Shown: positions 27,801 to 40,700, counted from the stretch's first letter. The stretch is DNA of 64,000 nt from Crambe crambe (GCA_963924555.1 OZ004597.1:4482404-4546403); one strand, 5' to 3'. Notes: generated by a model from the letters alone, not told the origin. Translations and numbers: made by a program.

Positions 27801-30800
27801 AAAGTTTCACGCTTTTATCGTTAAATGCACATAACCTTTTATTTTTTAAGCTAAACAGCTATACTATTAGAGAAAGTTGCTCCTCAAAAGTAAAATGCTA
27901 TATGGTACGAGTTTTTCATAATCCCAATTATTTGCTTGCTTTGTTTTATCATTCTGCATAGCTTGTAAATATTCTCATTGGGCGTTTAGTGCCTTCAGCT
28001 TTGCAGGTTAACTGATTACCCACACTTCAATGCTGTACTGTCTAACCAAATCATTTTTTTAAGCTGATATTTGCCCCCCTGGCTCTTATCATCGCCTCAA
28101 GATGTGTCTGCTTTTCAGTCTGGTCAGTTCGATAGTAAAAGAAGACAGCAGAAAAAAACATGGTATGTACATACTCAGGATTGGAAGTGGTCACTAAGCT
28201 AATGTAGTAAAGGCAAACTGACTAATAAGTTCAATCGATTGTTTATTCTACTTTGTATCAATCATCTGACATGCATGACTTCTACTTTGATGTTTTTTAT
28301 TTGCAGTGTTAGATCTTCATGGATCAGATACAGTTACTATCCATCAGTTGTTTAAAGTTGCCAGTGCTTTGGATCCTAATCCAGTTCACCATACTTCACT
28401 AAATGATCTTGTTGTGGAGGAATAACATGGTGGTATGACTAGGGGCAGTAAAATATGTTTGCTAGCTGAACCTGTAGACAAGTTTCTCTGTTTAGTAAAA
28501 TGGAATTCTAGAACTGAAGTGGGTAAAACAACTTTCTGGCTCCATCTCAGTTTGGTGATTTAGCTTATACTGCACAGTTCTTATTAAAGATGAACCAAAG
28601 AACTTGAGTGCCATGAATGGCTTACGTAGCTCTGGATCTGGTGGTATTGTGATCCTTTTCAGTGATAGAATCTGTATGACTGATTTTACGGATAGATTAT
28701 AGCTACAGTATTATGTGGTGTGTGTATGAAATTGGAGCTTTACATACCATTATTAGCTGGAAGCCTTTTTGTTGGCTCATGATGGAGTCTGTGTTATAGA
28801 GAATCTCGGCTCCCTCAAGAAAGATGTTAGAGAAATTCTGAAAAAGGTATGTAGCTATATAATATACTGCATAATTATGTAGTTAGTAGTATTCAATGTA
28901 TTTATGCAGTCATGGAGAGAGATCGGGTGGTTTTGAATGTGCCTAGGCAGAAGCTGAAGGGTGAAACTAAGGCTCAGGAATTATCTTGGCCATTGAGCTG
29001 TAAGATCTGGGCTCTTGTAAATCAGCAAGACAGAAAGAAATCTTTATCTAAAGCTGATAGTGAAGTATTGAGGGAGTATTCCCTCCAGGTGTGTGTGATA
29101 AATTATAGAAAATACTTTGTGTGCATGGATTTATAGAAGCAGCTTGCTTGTGATGAGAAATTGTAGCCTCGTACCCAGGCCCTGTGAAAAAAGCAGGGTC
29201 TGGGTATCAAGAGCCATAGAAGGAGGCCCTGGAAAAGTATATTATAATACTAAGGTGTCTCCTAAAAAAGGGATAAAGGGATTATAATGGAATCTATACA
29301 TTAATCATTGTATTGACTCTATTAGGACACATCGGTCATTGATAAAGGATTAGTAGAGTGAGTCTGGAAATATATAACTGATACACTTTATTCATATTAG
29401 TTCACATAACTTTGCAGTCATTTTGGGCTGGTAGTAGTGAACAACCCCACTGACCTTTCTTCTCAAGAACACCTGCATGATGTCATGATGAGTCATATCA
29501 TGAGCAGTAGCAGAAGCGGAGGCTCTCCTCCCCTCTTGCCTCTTGTGGATCTGCATCAATACTTGTGCATGGCATCAGTGATGGAAGTGGAGTTAAATGA
29601 AGATGCCTCCATTCTATTGCAGGATTTTTATGTTGCTAGTCGTAGAGTACGGATATCTGCATCACGTGGTATGGACATTCCCATCGGAGCTCTCAACAGC
29701 ATGTATGTATTTCAATTGGTAAAGTATGTATGGTTTAGTATAATATGAAGCAAGCTTCACACAGACTTGTCATAGGAAGCATTTTTTTTCCTGCATGGAT
29801 CAATCCAACTTACCAGAAGAAAGAAAGTCTTCTCGTGTACTCATAATAGTCATACATATATTGTCATACTTTTTCTGTGTGTGGCTCATTTCACTTGCCT
29901 AAGTGATTGATAGTAACTGGATCAGAACAATTTCTGTTCTCTGAACAATTGTATTGTACTTAGTACACAATAATTATTGATTGTCAGGAACTAATTGATT
30001 CTCATTTTTGTGTGTAGGAATGCCATTGCATGTGCACATGCTAAGCTAAATCTGAAGAAAAAGGTTAGTCACAGATATGTCATATGTCATCAGGTAACAA
30101 ATTCTCAATGACTATGTATATATGTATGTGTCGGGTGTGGATTTAGGCAGCTGTAGAAGATGCAGTAATTTCGATTTATTTATATGAAGAATCACTTACA
30201 AGCCGATTTGGTGAGTTTTAATTTTTTTTTTGTACCCAAGTACCCAAGTGTTACTTGACCAAACCCCCTAAATCATGCTAGCTCTTTGCACTTTTGCTTA
30301 ATCCCCAGGTTATTCAGTTCTTGGTTTATCTCCTTGTCTACGTTTCAAGACTAATTCTGATCCTGACAGATACATTAGTAGAGAGGTAAGTTAAAAGTGT
30401 GGAGAAGGTCACCTAAAGCATACAGTCATTATCCCCAGGGGTCTTTTGCTGTTTCAAATTTTCGAAGCTTCCCCCCATAAAATCCTGCCCTGAGTCAGCC
30501 TCTGGGCTCAGTGGTGTGTGTGCATGTGTTAGTATAATCATCGAGTACTTAGGAAAATTATTGGAGCTAGGTACATGTGTAACTACTTCTTCTCCTGTGA
30601 AAATAAGTCCTCATGTGTGTATTGCATAGTTGCATTCATGTATGTACAAGCTCTATGCATGCATGCTTTGTCATATGTATTTCCTTGAATAAAACTTGAT
30701 TCAATGCTTAGCGAGTGAACATTGGTGATCATGCTTGCACAATACTGTTCACTTGTTGCAAGAGTTTTTAAAAACAACTCTAGCTGCACTCATAGTGCTA

Positions 30801-30976
30801 GACACTGATTTCATTGAACACCTGGTCTAAACATAGTATATATGCATCATCAATAACAGTGTTATAATTTTTACTTTTTACGATAGTTTGATGAGAGCTT
30901 AAGACTTCTTCATAAGCAGATTGTAGACTTTTGTAAGTGCCATAAAATGGCTAATATTCATCAGCATGAAGAATAG
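24842..30976 (+). CDS. MCMDC2: MCM domain-containing protein 2
   Basis: MCM-like protein known in animals for roles in meiotic recombination. Recognisable exons are about 24842-25051 (VPCDWCDTPLTHFEYQRLQG, then LGARVTIIGAPTHKL, an MCM OB-fold/zinc region), 27961-28005 (LVNILIGRLVPSALQ), about 28064-28160 (PGSYHRLKMCLLFSLV), about 28307-28425 (LDLHGSDTVTIHQLFKVAS), about 28759-28846 (AFLLAHDGVCVIENLGSLKK, the Walker B region), 28910-29086, about 29418-29702 (FYVASRRVRISASRG), 30019-30063 (NAIACAHAKLNLKKK), about 30150-30210, 30310-30386 and 30888-30976. The C-terminal half aligns with MCMDC2 around ASRRIRTG and the helices after it. The span 28420-28750 is unclear, with stops in the obvious frame. 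An intron of about 2.9 kb holds a transposon-like element. The N-terminus is unresolved. Confidence 0.75.
25500..27872 (+). mobile_element. 2.4-kb element with long inverted repeats and HAFTGCDT-type protein remnant
   Basis: Inverted arms of about 150 bp, at about 25503-25650 and 27715-27872, share GACGTAGAACCA, CGTGAAACTTTG and AGTATAGCTG-type words. Inside, 25920-26344 encodes a zinc-site-like start (DWKFC, then frame-shifted QKNTK, GYKSLAEHLIQF, LDDGDGIEA and HACWHKACRVIFNQTKLEW). 26590-27183 encodes a 197-residue segment with FHAFTECDTISSFSGRGKS. This HAFTGCDT-type module recurs as a high-copy family in invertebrate genomes (recalled; function not established). Frame changes near 26050 and stops between the pieces show that this copy is dead. 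It lies in an MCMDC2 intron, in the same orientation as that gene. Confidence 0.7.
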
Positions 30977-31071
30977 TTTATCTTTATTTTTATTTCGTCA
31001 TGACTCCTAAATCAAAGATATTTTTATAATCATGACCCATGCTATCTGTTGTGTATCCAACTTTTTAATTT

Positions 31072-31380
31072 GTGTGTGCAATGGCAATTCATTATGTTTC
31101 TTATGTAAGTACTGTCAAGAAAGAGTATCAGTGCAGAGTTATCACCATTAGAAGATACCCTGGTATTTCGTTCAGATGGCAAAGGTTGCTACACCAATAC
31201 AGTGGGGTACACACAAGACTATCAGCCAGCATAGAGACTCTTGTACTGCAGTTGTAGAAATCTAAATGGTTATAAAAAGGTTCCAGTCTATTATTGCACT
31301 TCTGTATGCTTAAAACACCTTTCTTATTTTACATGGTATGGGTATGTACATAAAAGGTGAATGACAAGCGATGTACATGA
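31072..31380. other. spacer downstream of MCMDC2
   Basis: About 300 bp after the MCMDC2 stop. An open frame at 31072-31257 has no recognisable features. Nothing else is seen. Confidence 0.4.
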
Positions 31381-31389
31381 TTAGCCTCG

Positions 31390-31855
31390 TTCCCAGGCTC
31401 TACAATCATAATTATGTAGTGAACATTTACTGGCTCCTCATAGTATGCTTTTATCAGCTCTCTGCTGATGGCCAAATCACCCTCAAAGTATTTTCCATTG
31501 CTATTATATCGAGTCAAGTTTAGGAAGATCATCATCAGCTTCCATGAGAGGAAACACATCCTATAGAATTATGTCAAGGTTGTCTTAAATTCAAACACAC
31601 TGGTTACTAAAATGGCATTGGACAAAAACTCCCCATCTCATTTCAATGAATCCACCCATGCAGAAATGGCTCCTTTCCCATTTATTTGAAATGCTGCAAT
31701 CATGTACTAAATCATCATTCAACTCGACTCACTTTCTGATGTGCAATGCGATTTCCAAATGGTGTATCATGATCCCTTGAGTTCACTCTAATCGTTGGTC
31801 TGCACCAGGAAGTAGTGGCCAACAGCCAAAGAAGCATTACAGCAGTTTGATGCAT
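31390..31855 (-). CDS. possible secreted protein, 5' exons only
   Basis: On the minus strand, 31733-31855 encodes a start with a clear signal peptide (MHQTAVMLLWLLATTSWC) and ends at a good donor (AAA|GTGAGT). Further down, about 31390-31560 encodes DVFPLMEADDDLPKLDS in one frame and NSNGKYFEGDLAISRELIKA in the next, a single-base shift apart. The YFEGD motif recalls astacin-family propeptides, which is only a weak hint. No catalytic HExxH is in reach. The two exons do not join in frame as read, and the piece from 31560 to 31733 is unresolved. It may be a broken copy. Confidence 0.3.
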
Positions 31856-32015
31856 GTTAGTGCTAGCTATGTAGCTACATATAAGACACTTCTAAGTGTT
31901 GAATGCTGATTATAATGACACACTAAGGGATATAGTTGGTATTGTATGAATATTGGACAATGAAGCTTACCTATTTGGAATCTGCACAGTAATAATGCCA
32001 TACCCAGGAAGCTTT

Positions 32016-32033
32016 GTGTGTGTGTGTGTGTGT
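32016..32033. repeat. (GT)n microsatellite
   Basis: About nine GT units at 32016-32033, just left of a fragment (about 32070-32110) that encodes GRPSWKKL on the minus strand, a loose copy of a death-domain end. Confidence 0.8.
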
Positions 32034-33345
32034 GGCAGCTGGCTTTCATTTTCTCTTTGTAAGTGGGGTGGGGGAGAGAGTTTCTTCCAGCTTGGCCTTC
32101 CCATATACCTATGATCAGTTAAGACACTGTAATGGGGGTATCCCCACACTAGTGATGATGACCTTTCACCATCATAATTATGCAAACTATGCAAACGTAT
32201 AAATATTTATATTGTACGTCCATCCTAATATTGTAGTTTCTTTCCGTGATGACCTGAGCATGTGTGCTTGCCCCACAATGCTTTGCATTCCTAGTTGATA
32301 ACTTAATACTTTTGCACCTTTGTCAAACTGAAGTGTCGTTGCATGGAGTGTGTTTGAGAGAGGGAGGGTCTGAAGAAAAAGAAGAAGCTAACTTTCAAGG
32401 CTAGGGAGAGAAGTTGGATGGCTATAGTGTTACAGGTCTGCCCCACCCCCCCACCTAAGGTTACCATACAAATAGCTACGCTATGTTAGCTTCGCCACCA
32501 CTCCTCTCCCAAGCAGCTATTTATTAAAGGTTATTCCATTGGATACAAAATATAATTTTGATATCTGGGATCCAATTACAATAATTTTCAATCACATACA
32601 GCAAATAGTGGTACAGAATTCAGAGGGTCAATTTTTATGATAGCAGAATCGTTACATAACTTTGCAGGCTGGTATAACAGGAAAAAAAGGACTTGCATTA
32701 TAAAAACTTACTTTGTTTTGTAGCGATACTTTCAAAAAGTGCATAATTAATATCCTTTACAGCCTTTGCTAATTTCTTCCAGCTTGGCCTCCCATACCTA
32801 TGTGCGTATGTATAAGCAATTAATGAACACGATTAGCAAGTGGATTCAATTTGCTTGTCTAGGTACCCACAGGCCTTTTGCAACTTGAGTCTGGTCTGAC
32901 TGATCTAACCTCAGAACCCCAAGGACACCATACATAATTGGATGTCTAGTCGTAGAAATAATCCTAATGCCAAACACCTAGGGATAGCGTTTTCTAAATG
33001 CTGCAGCAGCACAAAGAAACTGCATGAAGAATCTATTTCAGGTAATCATCCATACACTACAGACATGCACTCACAAAGGTTCTATTTTGCCTACTAGGAT
33101 ACCAACTTTCAAAGTGACCTCAGCCTTTGTAGAAAAGGCTAGCTTTAATAACTACAGTAGTAGGTTGTATTGATATTTTTATGCAGGTCTATGAAATTAA
33201 CTACCTCCTTTCCCAAAATTTTCTCTTTACCTGCGATAGTTGTAGTTTAGTTTGAGCCATTCCATCATGGCCATGTTGAGACACATTGCACTATCCCTGG
33301 GGTGGTTTTGCTGGATCCTGTCCAATGCAGACCCTTTTAAATGTA

Positions 33346-36300
33346 CAGGGGTGCTGATATTCAATTTTGCCGGGGGACCTCTTTGTGGTGCCAAGATAAA
33401 TATTGGCACCAAATCAAAGCTTTCAAAATAAATTATTTCAACAATAATGAAAAAGGAAATGTATCCAATGTATACTCAGTTAAAGCTATTGCAATACATG
33501 CATTTAGATTTTGTTGAGTTAAAACAGATCAAAATTCATTTTTTACATAGTTCATCACACTGAACCCTCGTTCACAGAGAACTGAAGTTGGAGAAATCAC
33601 AAGCAGAAGTAGTGCTAACAAAGATAATACCGTATAGCGGGTATATTTCGAGGGGCGAAAATTTCGCGATTAGAACTTTTTGTCTATTTCGCGGGGAAAT
33701 CATTCGCGTTTTAGATTTTGAAAAAAACCTGGCCGAAGCCAGCTGGCCATATGCGCGCGTGTACGAACACCTAGCTAGCTAGCTAAAGCATGCAAGTTTA
33801 GGCCATCTTTTGCTTGAGATTATTTTTAGACAGGTTAAATTTAAAACGATATCTGGAGTGCCGTAGTTAGTTAAGCGTTATATTGTGCAGCGATCCTTTT
33901 GCCGTGGCTGCGTAGCGATGATGATAGATGTTCTGCCGCCTCGAGCTCATCAGACCATAGATATACTAGACTACATCAAGCAAGGCTTTGTTTCGGGAAC
34001 CATTGTGTGTCTTCCAACAGGTTGGTCAGAATAGTAGCTATGGACTGAAAGACCTTTCTTGGCGCTCGAGTCGGCCATGCTACGGCTGAGTACAGCTCAT
34101 ATATCTTTATTAGCTATAGACTGATTTTTAATTGTGTGCGCACGCGCACGTGGTAAATTATTATCCCATGATTCACGTGATGCACATTCTTTGAAAGAAC
34201 GGAAACCTGGCGATTGTTACCAGACGTATTTTTCCCTTCCCCTCCTTGCAAAAATACGTCTGGCACGAGACTAAGTCTATCCGTAGTAGAGTCAGACTGT
34301 GGACACACGAACTAGATGCAACTCTAGCTGGCCCGAGACTAGACTAGTGATTTGCCAAATTTCTCACGTGATTCGCGTGGTTAAATATTCGCGGTCAGAA
34401 GAGAAATCGCGAAATCCGCGAATTTTTCACCCCTCGAAATATATCCGCTATACGGTACTTTGTATTCTTCCTCCATATATAACTGAGACCAAAAATTTCA
34501 CACTATCTTTGTCACATAGTTCATATTGAAAGTCAAGAGTCGAGTCATTTTCATATAATCTGTATTGTGAACTTAAGATACTGCAATCAAATTGAAAAGG
34601 GTCAACTCCAGTATGAAATTTTTTAACCACAGCTTGCATATCTGGCTTTTGCATCTTCCTTAAAGATGGATCCAAAAATGCTGTATTCTTTATTATGAAT
34701 TCTGTGTCTGGAAATCGCCTCTTGAGGGCTTTGCCAACTGTGATGACATACTCATACATTATTTTTTTGATTTTACTTAAATCTCTGGATGAAAGAAGTG
34801 CATGATCAGTGCAGTCAGAGAGATGCTTCTGAAAGTCAGATCCAGGAAACATTGGAATAAACTTCTAAGATTAGTTTCTTCATTCAAGCTCATTGTGTCA
34901 TCAAGCACTACAGGGGCAATAAATGACTTGTACAGTGCCTGAATCTTACAGTATACTGTATGCAAAGTCAAGTTTGTGCTCTGGAGCCACTTATTAACTT
35001 TTGAAAGAAGGTCTAGATGTGGATTGAGAAAATATAGATAGAGCTGAAAATCTGGCTTTGAAAGACGAGCATGTAGGTCTCTGCATTTGTTTCGAACAGC
35101 TAACCTGTTTTGTGTATCTTCAGCTTGTTCTTCAAAGTACCTAACAAGTAATGGCAAAAGTTTGACTACTCTTCCAACACAATCAGCTAATGATAACCAC
35201 CTCACCTTATGATACTGAATAATCATAGATATGGGCTCTCTGGTTCAACTATTTCTTTCAGTTTTCTAAATTCATCTCGCCTGACGGGGCTATCCTTGAA
35301 GAAAAATAATGTGTCAGACAGTGTTTTCTCAATTTCACTGGGGAGCGCTCCCTTTCACCTTCCTTAGATGGTAAGACTAATCGGTGAGGTGGACAATGAG
35401 TAGAAAATAATTTTGGATTAGTTTCTCTTCTCAGTTTTCCCTCCTTTGGTGAAGTCATCACAGAAGCACCATCACAAGTGAAACCTGCCAACTTATAAAT
35501 CTCCATTTTGGTCATTAATGGCAGATGAATCTACGGACTCAGCAATTATGGAGCAGCTTGGGGTTTATGTGAGGTATATTGATGTAGAAAAAGGCAAAAT
35601 TTTGGAAAATTTTCTTGAAATGAAGCGTGTTACTGGTCATCCTACTGCCAACAATATATTTACCTGCTTGATGGAGGTATTGAATCCAGATAATGCTGAT
35701 GCAAAAATGCCTATTTATTCACTGCTTGAATAATATTAGGCTTAAGCACGACCTGGTGTATTTCCTGAGTTCGCCTAGTTATAGTTTCTCTGCTTCCTGC
35801 CATATTCTTTAGGACAGAAGAATTTGGATCAGCTGCCTTAGCAAACTCCACAAAAGCTCCACAACTACTAAATGGCATTTTATGTTTTGCAATTGTAAAT
35901 GCTAATTTATAAGGTGCAACTTTTGCTAATACACTGGGTTCAAGTGCTTTAAACATGGTTTCCTTTTGCTTTTTATACATGCTTTCAAATTGTCCAATAA
36001 GACGTTCTTTCTTTTCTTTTGAGAATGACATAGAAGCTGTATGCTTACGCTGAATATGACGAGCTGTGCTGCTTTTGGCTTTCAGTTTTTCTTGACACTG
36101 GATACAAATCATCTCAGATACACAGGGATGAGAATCAGCACCCTTTATAGGCCACATCAAGTATTTCAATTTCCACTCTTCAAGAAACTGCCTTCTCTCA
36201 TGCCTTAGTCGTTTTGTTGGTGGTTCAGAGTCAGTAACGTCAGCTGCAGTGTCCATTTCATGATCATTGTGATGCTGCAGCCAATGGGCTCTGATAGCTG

Positions 36301-36609
36301 ATCAAGTGCTCCTATGCTTATAGAACTCTCATCAGCTATTGAAGTAGGCTCAGTCATAGTCATGGAGCTAGACTGACTAGAGCTACAGCTACTAGAACTA
36401 AAATAACTTGTTAAAGGTCTACAAGCCATCCTAATCTTGCACATAGCCAAGCACTATAATACTAGTCAGGTGTTTGTCATGTGATCAATAATAATTGCAA
36501 ATTCAGCACTCTCCGGGCAGAGGCTCTGGCACCACAATTTGAATGTTGGCACCGCCTGATTATCCTTCGGCACCACCTTTGGTGCCATAGCGCCAAATTA
36601 GCACCCCTG
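33346..36609 (-). mobile_element. hAT-type DNA transposon, inactive
   Basis: Ends are inverted CAGGGGTGCT (33346-33355) and AGCACCCCTG (36600-36609), typical of hAT elements. The minus strand encodes transposase pieces: a serine-rich N-terminus (36256-36450), a BED-like zinc finger and start of the core (35711-36256; FLEEWKLKYLMWP, MICIQCQEKL, HIQRKHT), GFTCDGASVM with HCPPHRLVL (35258-35515), RWLSLADCVGRVV (34777-35226) and the C-terminal part (34448-34852). Frames change between pieces. A block at about 35516-35735 is inverted relative to the rest. An 826-bp element is nested at 33630-34455. Target duplication is imperfect (about TACATTTA on one side), which suggests an old insertion. Confidence 0.85.
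33630..34455. mobile_element. 826-bp TIR element, copy 1
   Basis: Ends are inverted CCGTATAGCGGGTATATTTC and GAAATATATCCGCTATACGG, flanked by TA on both sides. The interior has CG-rich palindromic patches (GTGCGCACGCGCACG) and a short coding-like stretch at about 33915-34020 (LPPRAHQT, then IKQGFVSGTIVCLPTG ending at a donor-like CAG|GTTGGT). No transposase is present. Nested near the C-terminal end of the hAT transposase. Nearly identical to 50880-51827. Confidence 0.85.
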
Positions 36610-37789
36610 TAATTTAATTATGTAGCTTAGTAAATAATTGCCTCCATTGAGCAGAAAGGCGAATTGAACACTTCTCCATAATCCTCAGGTGCTAAAATAG
36701 AACAAAATATATGAAGGAAAAAAAAACGATTCTTTGTGGAAAAAATGTGTTGTTCTTAATAAGGAATAACTACTAAAGCCTATTTGCATTCACTTGATCC
36801 CTTGATAATTTATTATAACTGATAAAAAAAAACGATAAAACAAAACAACCAGCTCATAGAGTGGGTGATCAGCTCTCTGCTGGTGTCTTAAACAGAAGAT
36901 ATAGTGAATGATCAAGGGATCGAGTGAATGTAAATAGACATTAGGTAAAAGTGATTGTTTTGGTAATTTCGTAGGTGCTGCTAAATGGATAGACAAATTT
37001 ATTTTACTCTGCACCAACCACATTATAGGAATAATAATGCAAGCTCTATAATGTGGGTATTATTGGCGGCTACTAATTTTAGCGTTATAAGGGATTGGCG
37101 GGTATTAGTTTTAGCTATTTTTGAGCTTTGTAATAGCTATTTTTTAAATGTATAGTTTCGTATGAAGTTGCTTCAAGAATATCAGGCATGAACATTATTG
37201 TGTCAGGCCGGCAGCTAGCACTGTTTTTGTTCAATATTACTTCTAATTATACGAAATTTTATTATTAGCATTTGATAGCAAATAAAGGCCTACTCGCTAT
37301 ATTCGCTAAATTGACAAGTTGCCAATAATACCCACCTTAAGGTATGTTGCTAATGTGGTATTCTCAAAAAGAGGAATATTACTCAGTGGACTGATTTGAG
37401 CATGTTTTCAACAACCAATTCCCTCAACTGCCCTATAACACTTATCAGGATAACATTATGGTCATAATAAGAGTAGATATTTTAGGAATAGATCATGCTT
37501 ATGTCATAATATGTCTGTCCACCAAGCCAGCGTTTATTATTATTGTTAAATGTCTCTGGAATAGATAAGAGAATGCATTACTGACGTAAGCTCTCTATTA
37601 AGAAGAAGGGGAAAAAATCATTGAAACTGCATCTCTGACTTACCTGGTAGTCTTTGTGTGCAGGAACTGATGGTGGATGCAGAAGAGATACAGAAGATAG
37701 AGGCAGTGATGAGAAAGGAGATTGCTCTAAAAATAATTATTAATAGACAAATTTATTTGTATCCCCCCCCCCCATTCCAAGTCCCTCCC

Positions 37790-40700
37790 TTACTTTAAAG
37801 AGTCTATAGTCCAGCTCTTAGCCAATCTCTTCCAGGTTGGTCTCCCATACTTCTGATCATTTTCAGCCACTCCATCAAGGCAAGATCCAGACACATCGTA
37901 CTATCTTTCGGGTAGTCGTGCTGGAATTTGTTCAGTGCAGTTCCCTGCAGTTGTAATTTAGTACAAAGTCGCTTCCACTGAGCAGAAAGAGTCTCTACAC
38001 ATCTCCATGATCATCAGGATCTGCATAATAATATGCAGGTACAGAATATTTACCTCACATTATTAAGTCACCGTGGACCACTTACTGAGCTCACTGTCGT
38101 CAGTATTTTCTATCAAGTTCTCATCTACACATAAAAAGGAGACAGTAAATTATAAGAAGACCACAATTCTTACCTTGATTTAGGTATGTACAGGACTCAT
38201 GGTCATTGCACCTGCTACTGCAATTATTATAGTAACAGAGCTGAGGTACCGTTATCACCCACCAACCCACACATGACATCACCTATCATGTACAGTGAAT
38301 TGCAAGTTGGTTGTCCAAATGTAAGGCACAAATTGACTGCAATAAAAACTTGCATCTATTGAGGAAAAGCCACACATCTATTCAGGAACAGCCTCAAGTT
38401 TACATCTTACATTGGACTACCAACTTGCGATTCACTGTACCCTGTATTCACATGATATCACCCGCAGCTAGTTATTAATTAGCAGCAGCCTCCGCATCAA
38501 TGCCCGCCAAACGCCCACTGGATATCGATAATGGGTGTACCGCGCATGTGTACAAACGAGATTGCGGATGACCTACCCTGTATTCATGTTTATGAAGGTC
38601 ATGTAGTGTGTAACCACACAAGACAAGGTATAACGCATCAGAAAAAAGTCATGATTAGAGTAAATCAATAAATAAGCGTGCAACTAGAGTAAATCAATGC
38701 ACAATCATCAGATTCTGTTTTCACCAGAATAAGGTACAGGTTTTGAGTTCTATAATTATTATTACCTGCAACTGAAAGGCTGAAGCTGCAGTCCTCATCC
38801 ATTCCAATCACGTGAAGTTCTGGTGGATTAGTGCCAGTAATTGTAATGCTTGGAGAATAATTGTTAAAGGTGACAATGTCCTCTTCAGGAAGGTGAATGC
38901 TCTTCTTTGTGATCTATAATAATAATTAATCTTTTAAATTGTACTCCATATTATAATGCTCAGGTATGCTATTCACAGATCTTGCTATGGAATGGTCCTG
39001 CAACAGTCTTATGAATAATAGAGCTTTGAAGTTTTCTTTCGTGATTATATCCACATTACTTGACTCTCTCCATCAAATTTTATATCCCATCCTTGATCAT
39101 CTGTTGTCTCCAGAATAATGTCGGTATCACCAAGTGCCATCTTTCCAGTAAAGATATTTTTTCCTTTCTCATTGGAGATTTGTTGGGGATGATGACTGGC
39201 TATGATGTCATCACAGTACTACAACAAAATATAAATTATTATCATGGTCATAAATAAACCATTACATGCATAACTACCTTCAGGTAGACAGGGTGGTTCA
39301 AACAAGCATAAAATACTGCTACTGCATGAAGACCTGTGTCAGTAATAATGCGAAGGAGATCTCACCGAGTAGAGAATTTTTTTTTTCTGTTCACGTTATT
39401 GGGCAATTATGTCATGTAACAATGTTCATTTAATGAAGCACTGTTCCTGACTATGTACACTGCCTCTATTGAACCACTGTATTATGATTCAATGCAGCAG
39501 AGTACATGGATGAGACACAATTCGATGCTTAAAAAAAGCAGTACATTATAAAATAAAAAGCATAATGACACTACTCCTTTGTCATCACATTAAATACCTT
39601 TTGTTCTCTCTACATCAGATATATTGATCCTCCTAACCACTTGTATTAAATTGAAAGACTTGAGAGCCAAATCTGTCTCCCACATTGAAGGCACCATCTT
39701 CTCCCTCTATCTTTTGAAAGGCATAAACTGGGTTGGATTCTCTGTACTTGGGGGTGGTGCCGGCAACAAGGAATGCCATGTCTTCACAGTCTTCTTTACT
39801 CTCCTGACTAACATAGTGCTGGATATGCACTATCACATTATTTTGCAATTTCCCCTTTGTAATAGGTTGTATGAGGTAGGCAGGACTAGCCGGTTTGTAA
39901 CCATCTGGGAGTATGAAGGATCCAGTCACACAGGGATGAACGAATACTTTCATTCGACTCCCCTGATCCAGCTCTTATTTTGGTATCGATATAGATACGC
40001 CCACATCCTCAAAGTTAACTGTGTCTGTGGACAATGTGATAGTTACTATTTTTGGATTTTCATCAAACACTATACCAGGGTACTCCTGTTAAAAAAAAAG
40101 AAAAGACTTGTGACATGAGAAAAATAATGAAGACTTCTCCAGCACCTAAATAAGCTACCATTAGCAGCATACCTACTACAGGGGGTTTTTAAAGGTGGGG
40201 GCAAGGAGATCAAATGTCCCAGTGTATCTAGTTCACCCAAGAAATACATCCATACTTACTTGGCTATTCAAAAGTTTGACAGTTGGAGAACAGTTACTTC
40301 CATGTTTGCCCATTATTTAAGAGGAGTCCAACTACTTGATCATGCCCCAAATGACTGGCAACAAAGAGGGCACACCTTCCACCATCATGGGCTGCATGTC
40401 CACTTGAGCCCCGTTGTTCGACAACAGCTGGGTCACTTCAAAATGTCCTCCTTGACTGGCCATCATCAGAGCAGACTCCCTCCTTTCTGCTCTAGATCAA
40501 CCTGAGCACCATAGTCTAACAGCAGTTTAGAAATCTCAAGATGTCCCGTTAAACTGCCAATCATCAAAGCAGACCACCCACCGTAATCCTGAATGTCGAC
40601 CTGAGTACCATTCCCTAGTAATAGTTTGGCCATTTCCAACTTATTTCTTTCACTGGAATACATCAAAGCAGACCTCCCTCTGTTATCCTGCAGGTCGGCC

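Larger units (their letters stand above)
32779..36700 (-). pseudogene. death-domain exon split by a hAT transposon
   Basis: The minus strand encodes a death domain in three pieces. 36610-36690 gives IMEKCSIRLSAQWRQLFTKL. After the transposon, 33235-33345 gives KGSALDRIQQNHPRDSAMC, then MAMMEWLKLNYNYR with a donor CAG|GTAAAG. About 32765-32815 gives YGRPSWKKLAKAVKDI. The related domain at 37795-37965 is continuous across the same point (TKLQLQGTALNKFQHDYPKD), so the hAT element at 33346-36609 interrupts a coding exon. A further loose copy of the end motif is at about 32070-32110. An adaptor role in apoptosis or innate signalling would be expected of the intact relative (inference). Confidence 0.7.

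Noticed and set aside
33588-33782. Plus-strand frame across the edge of the 826-bp element and the hAT.
   Set aside because: It crosses a transposon boundary and has no recognisable product.
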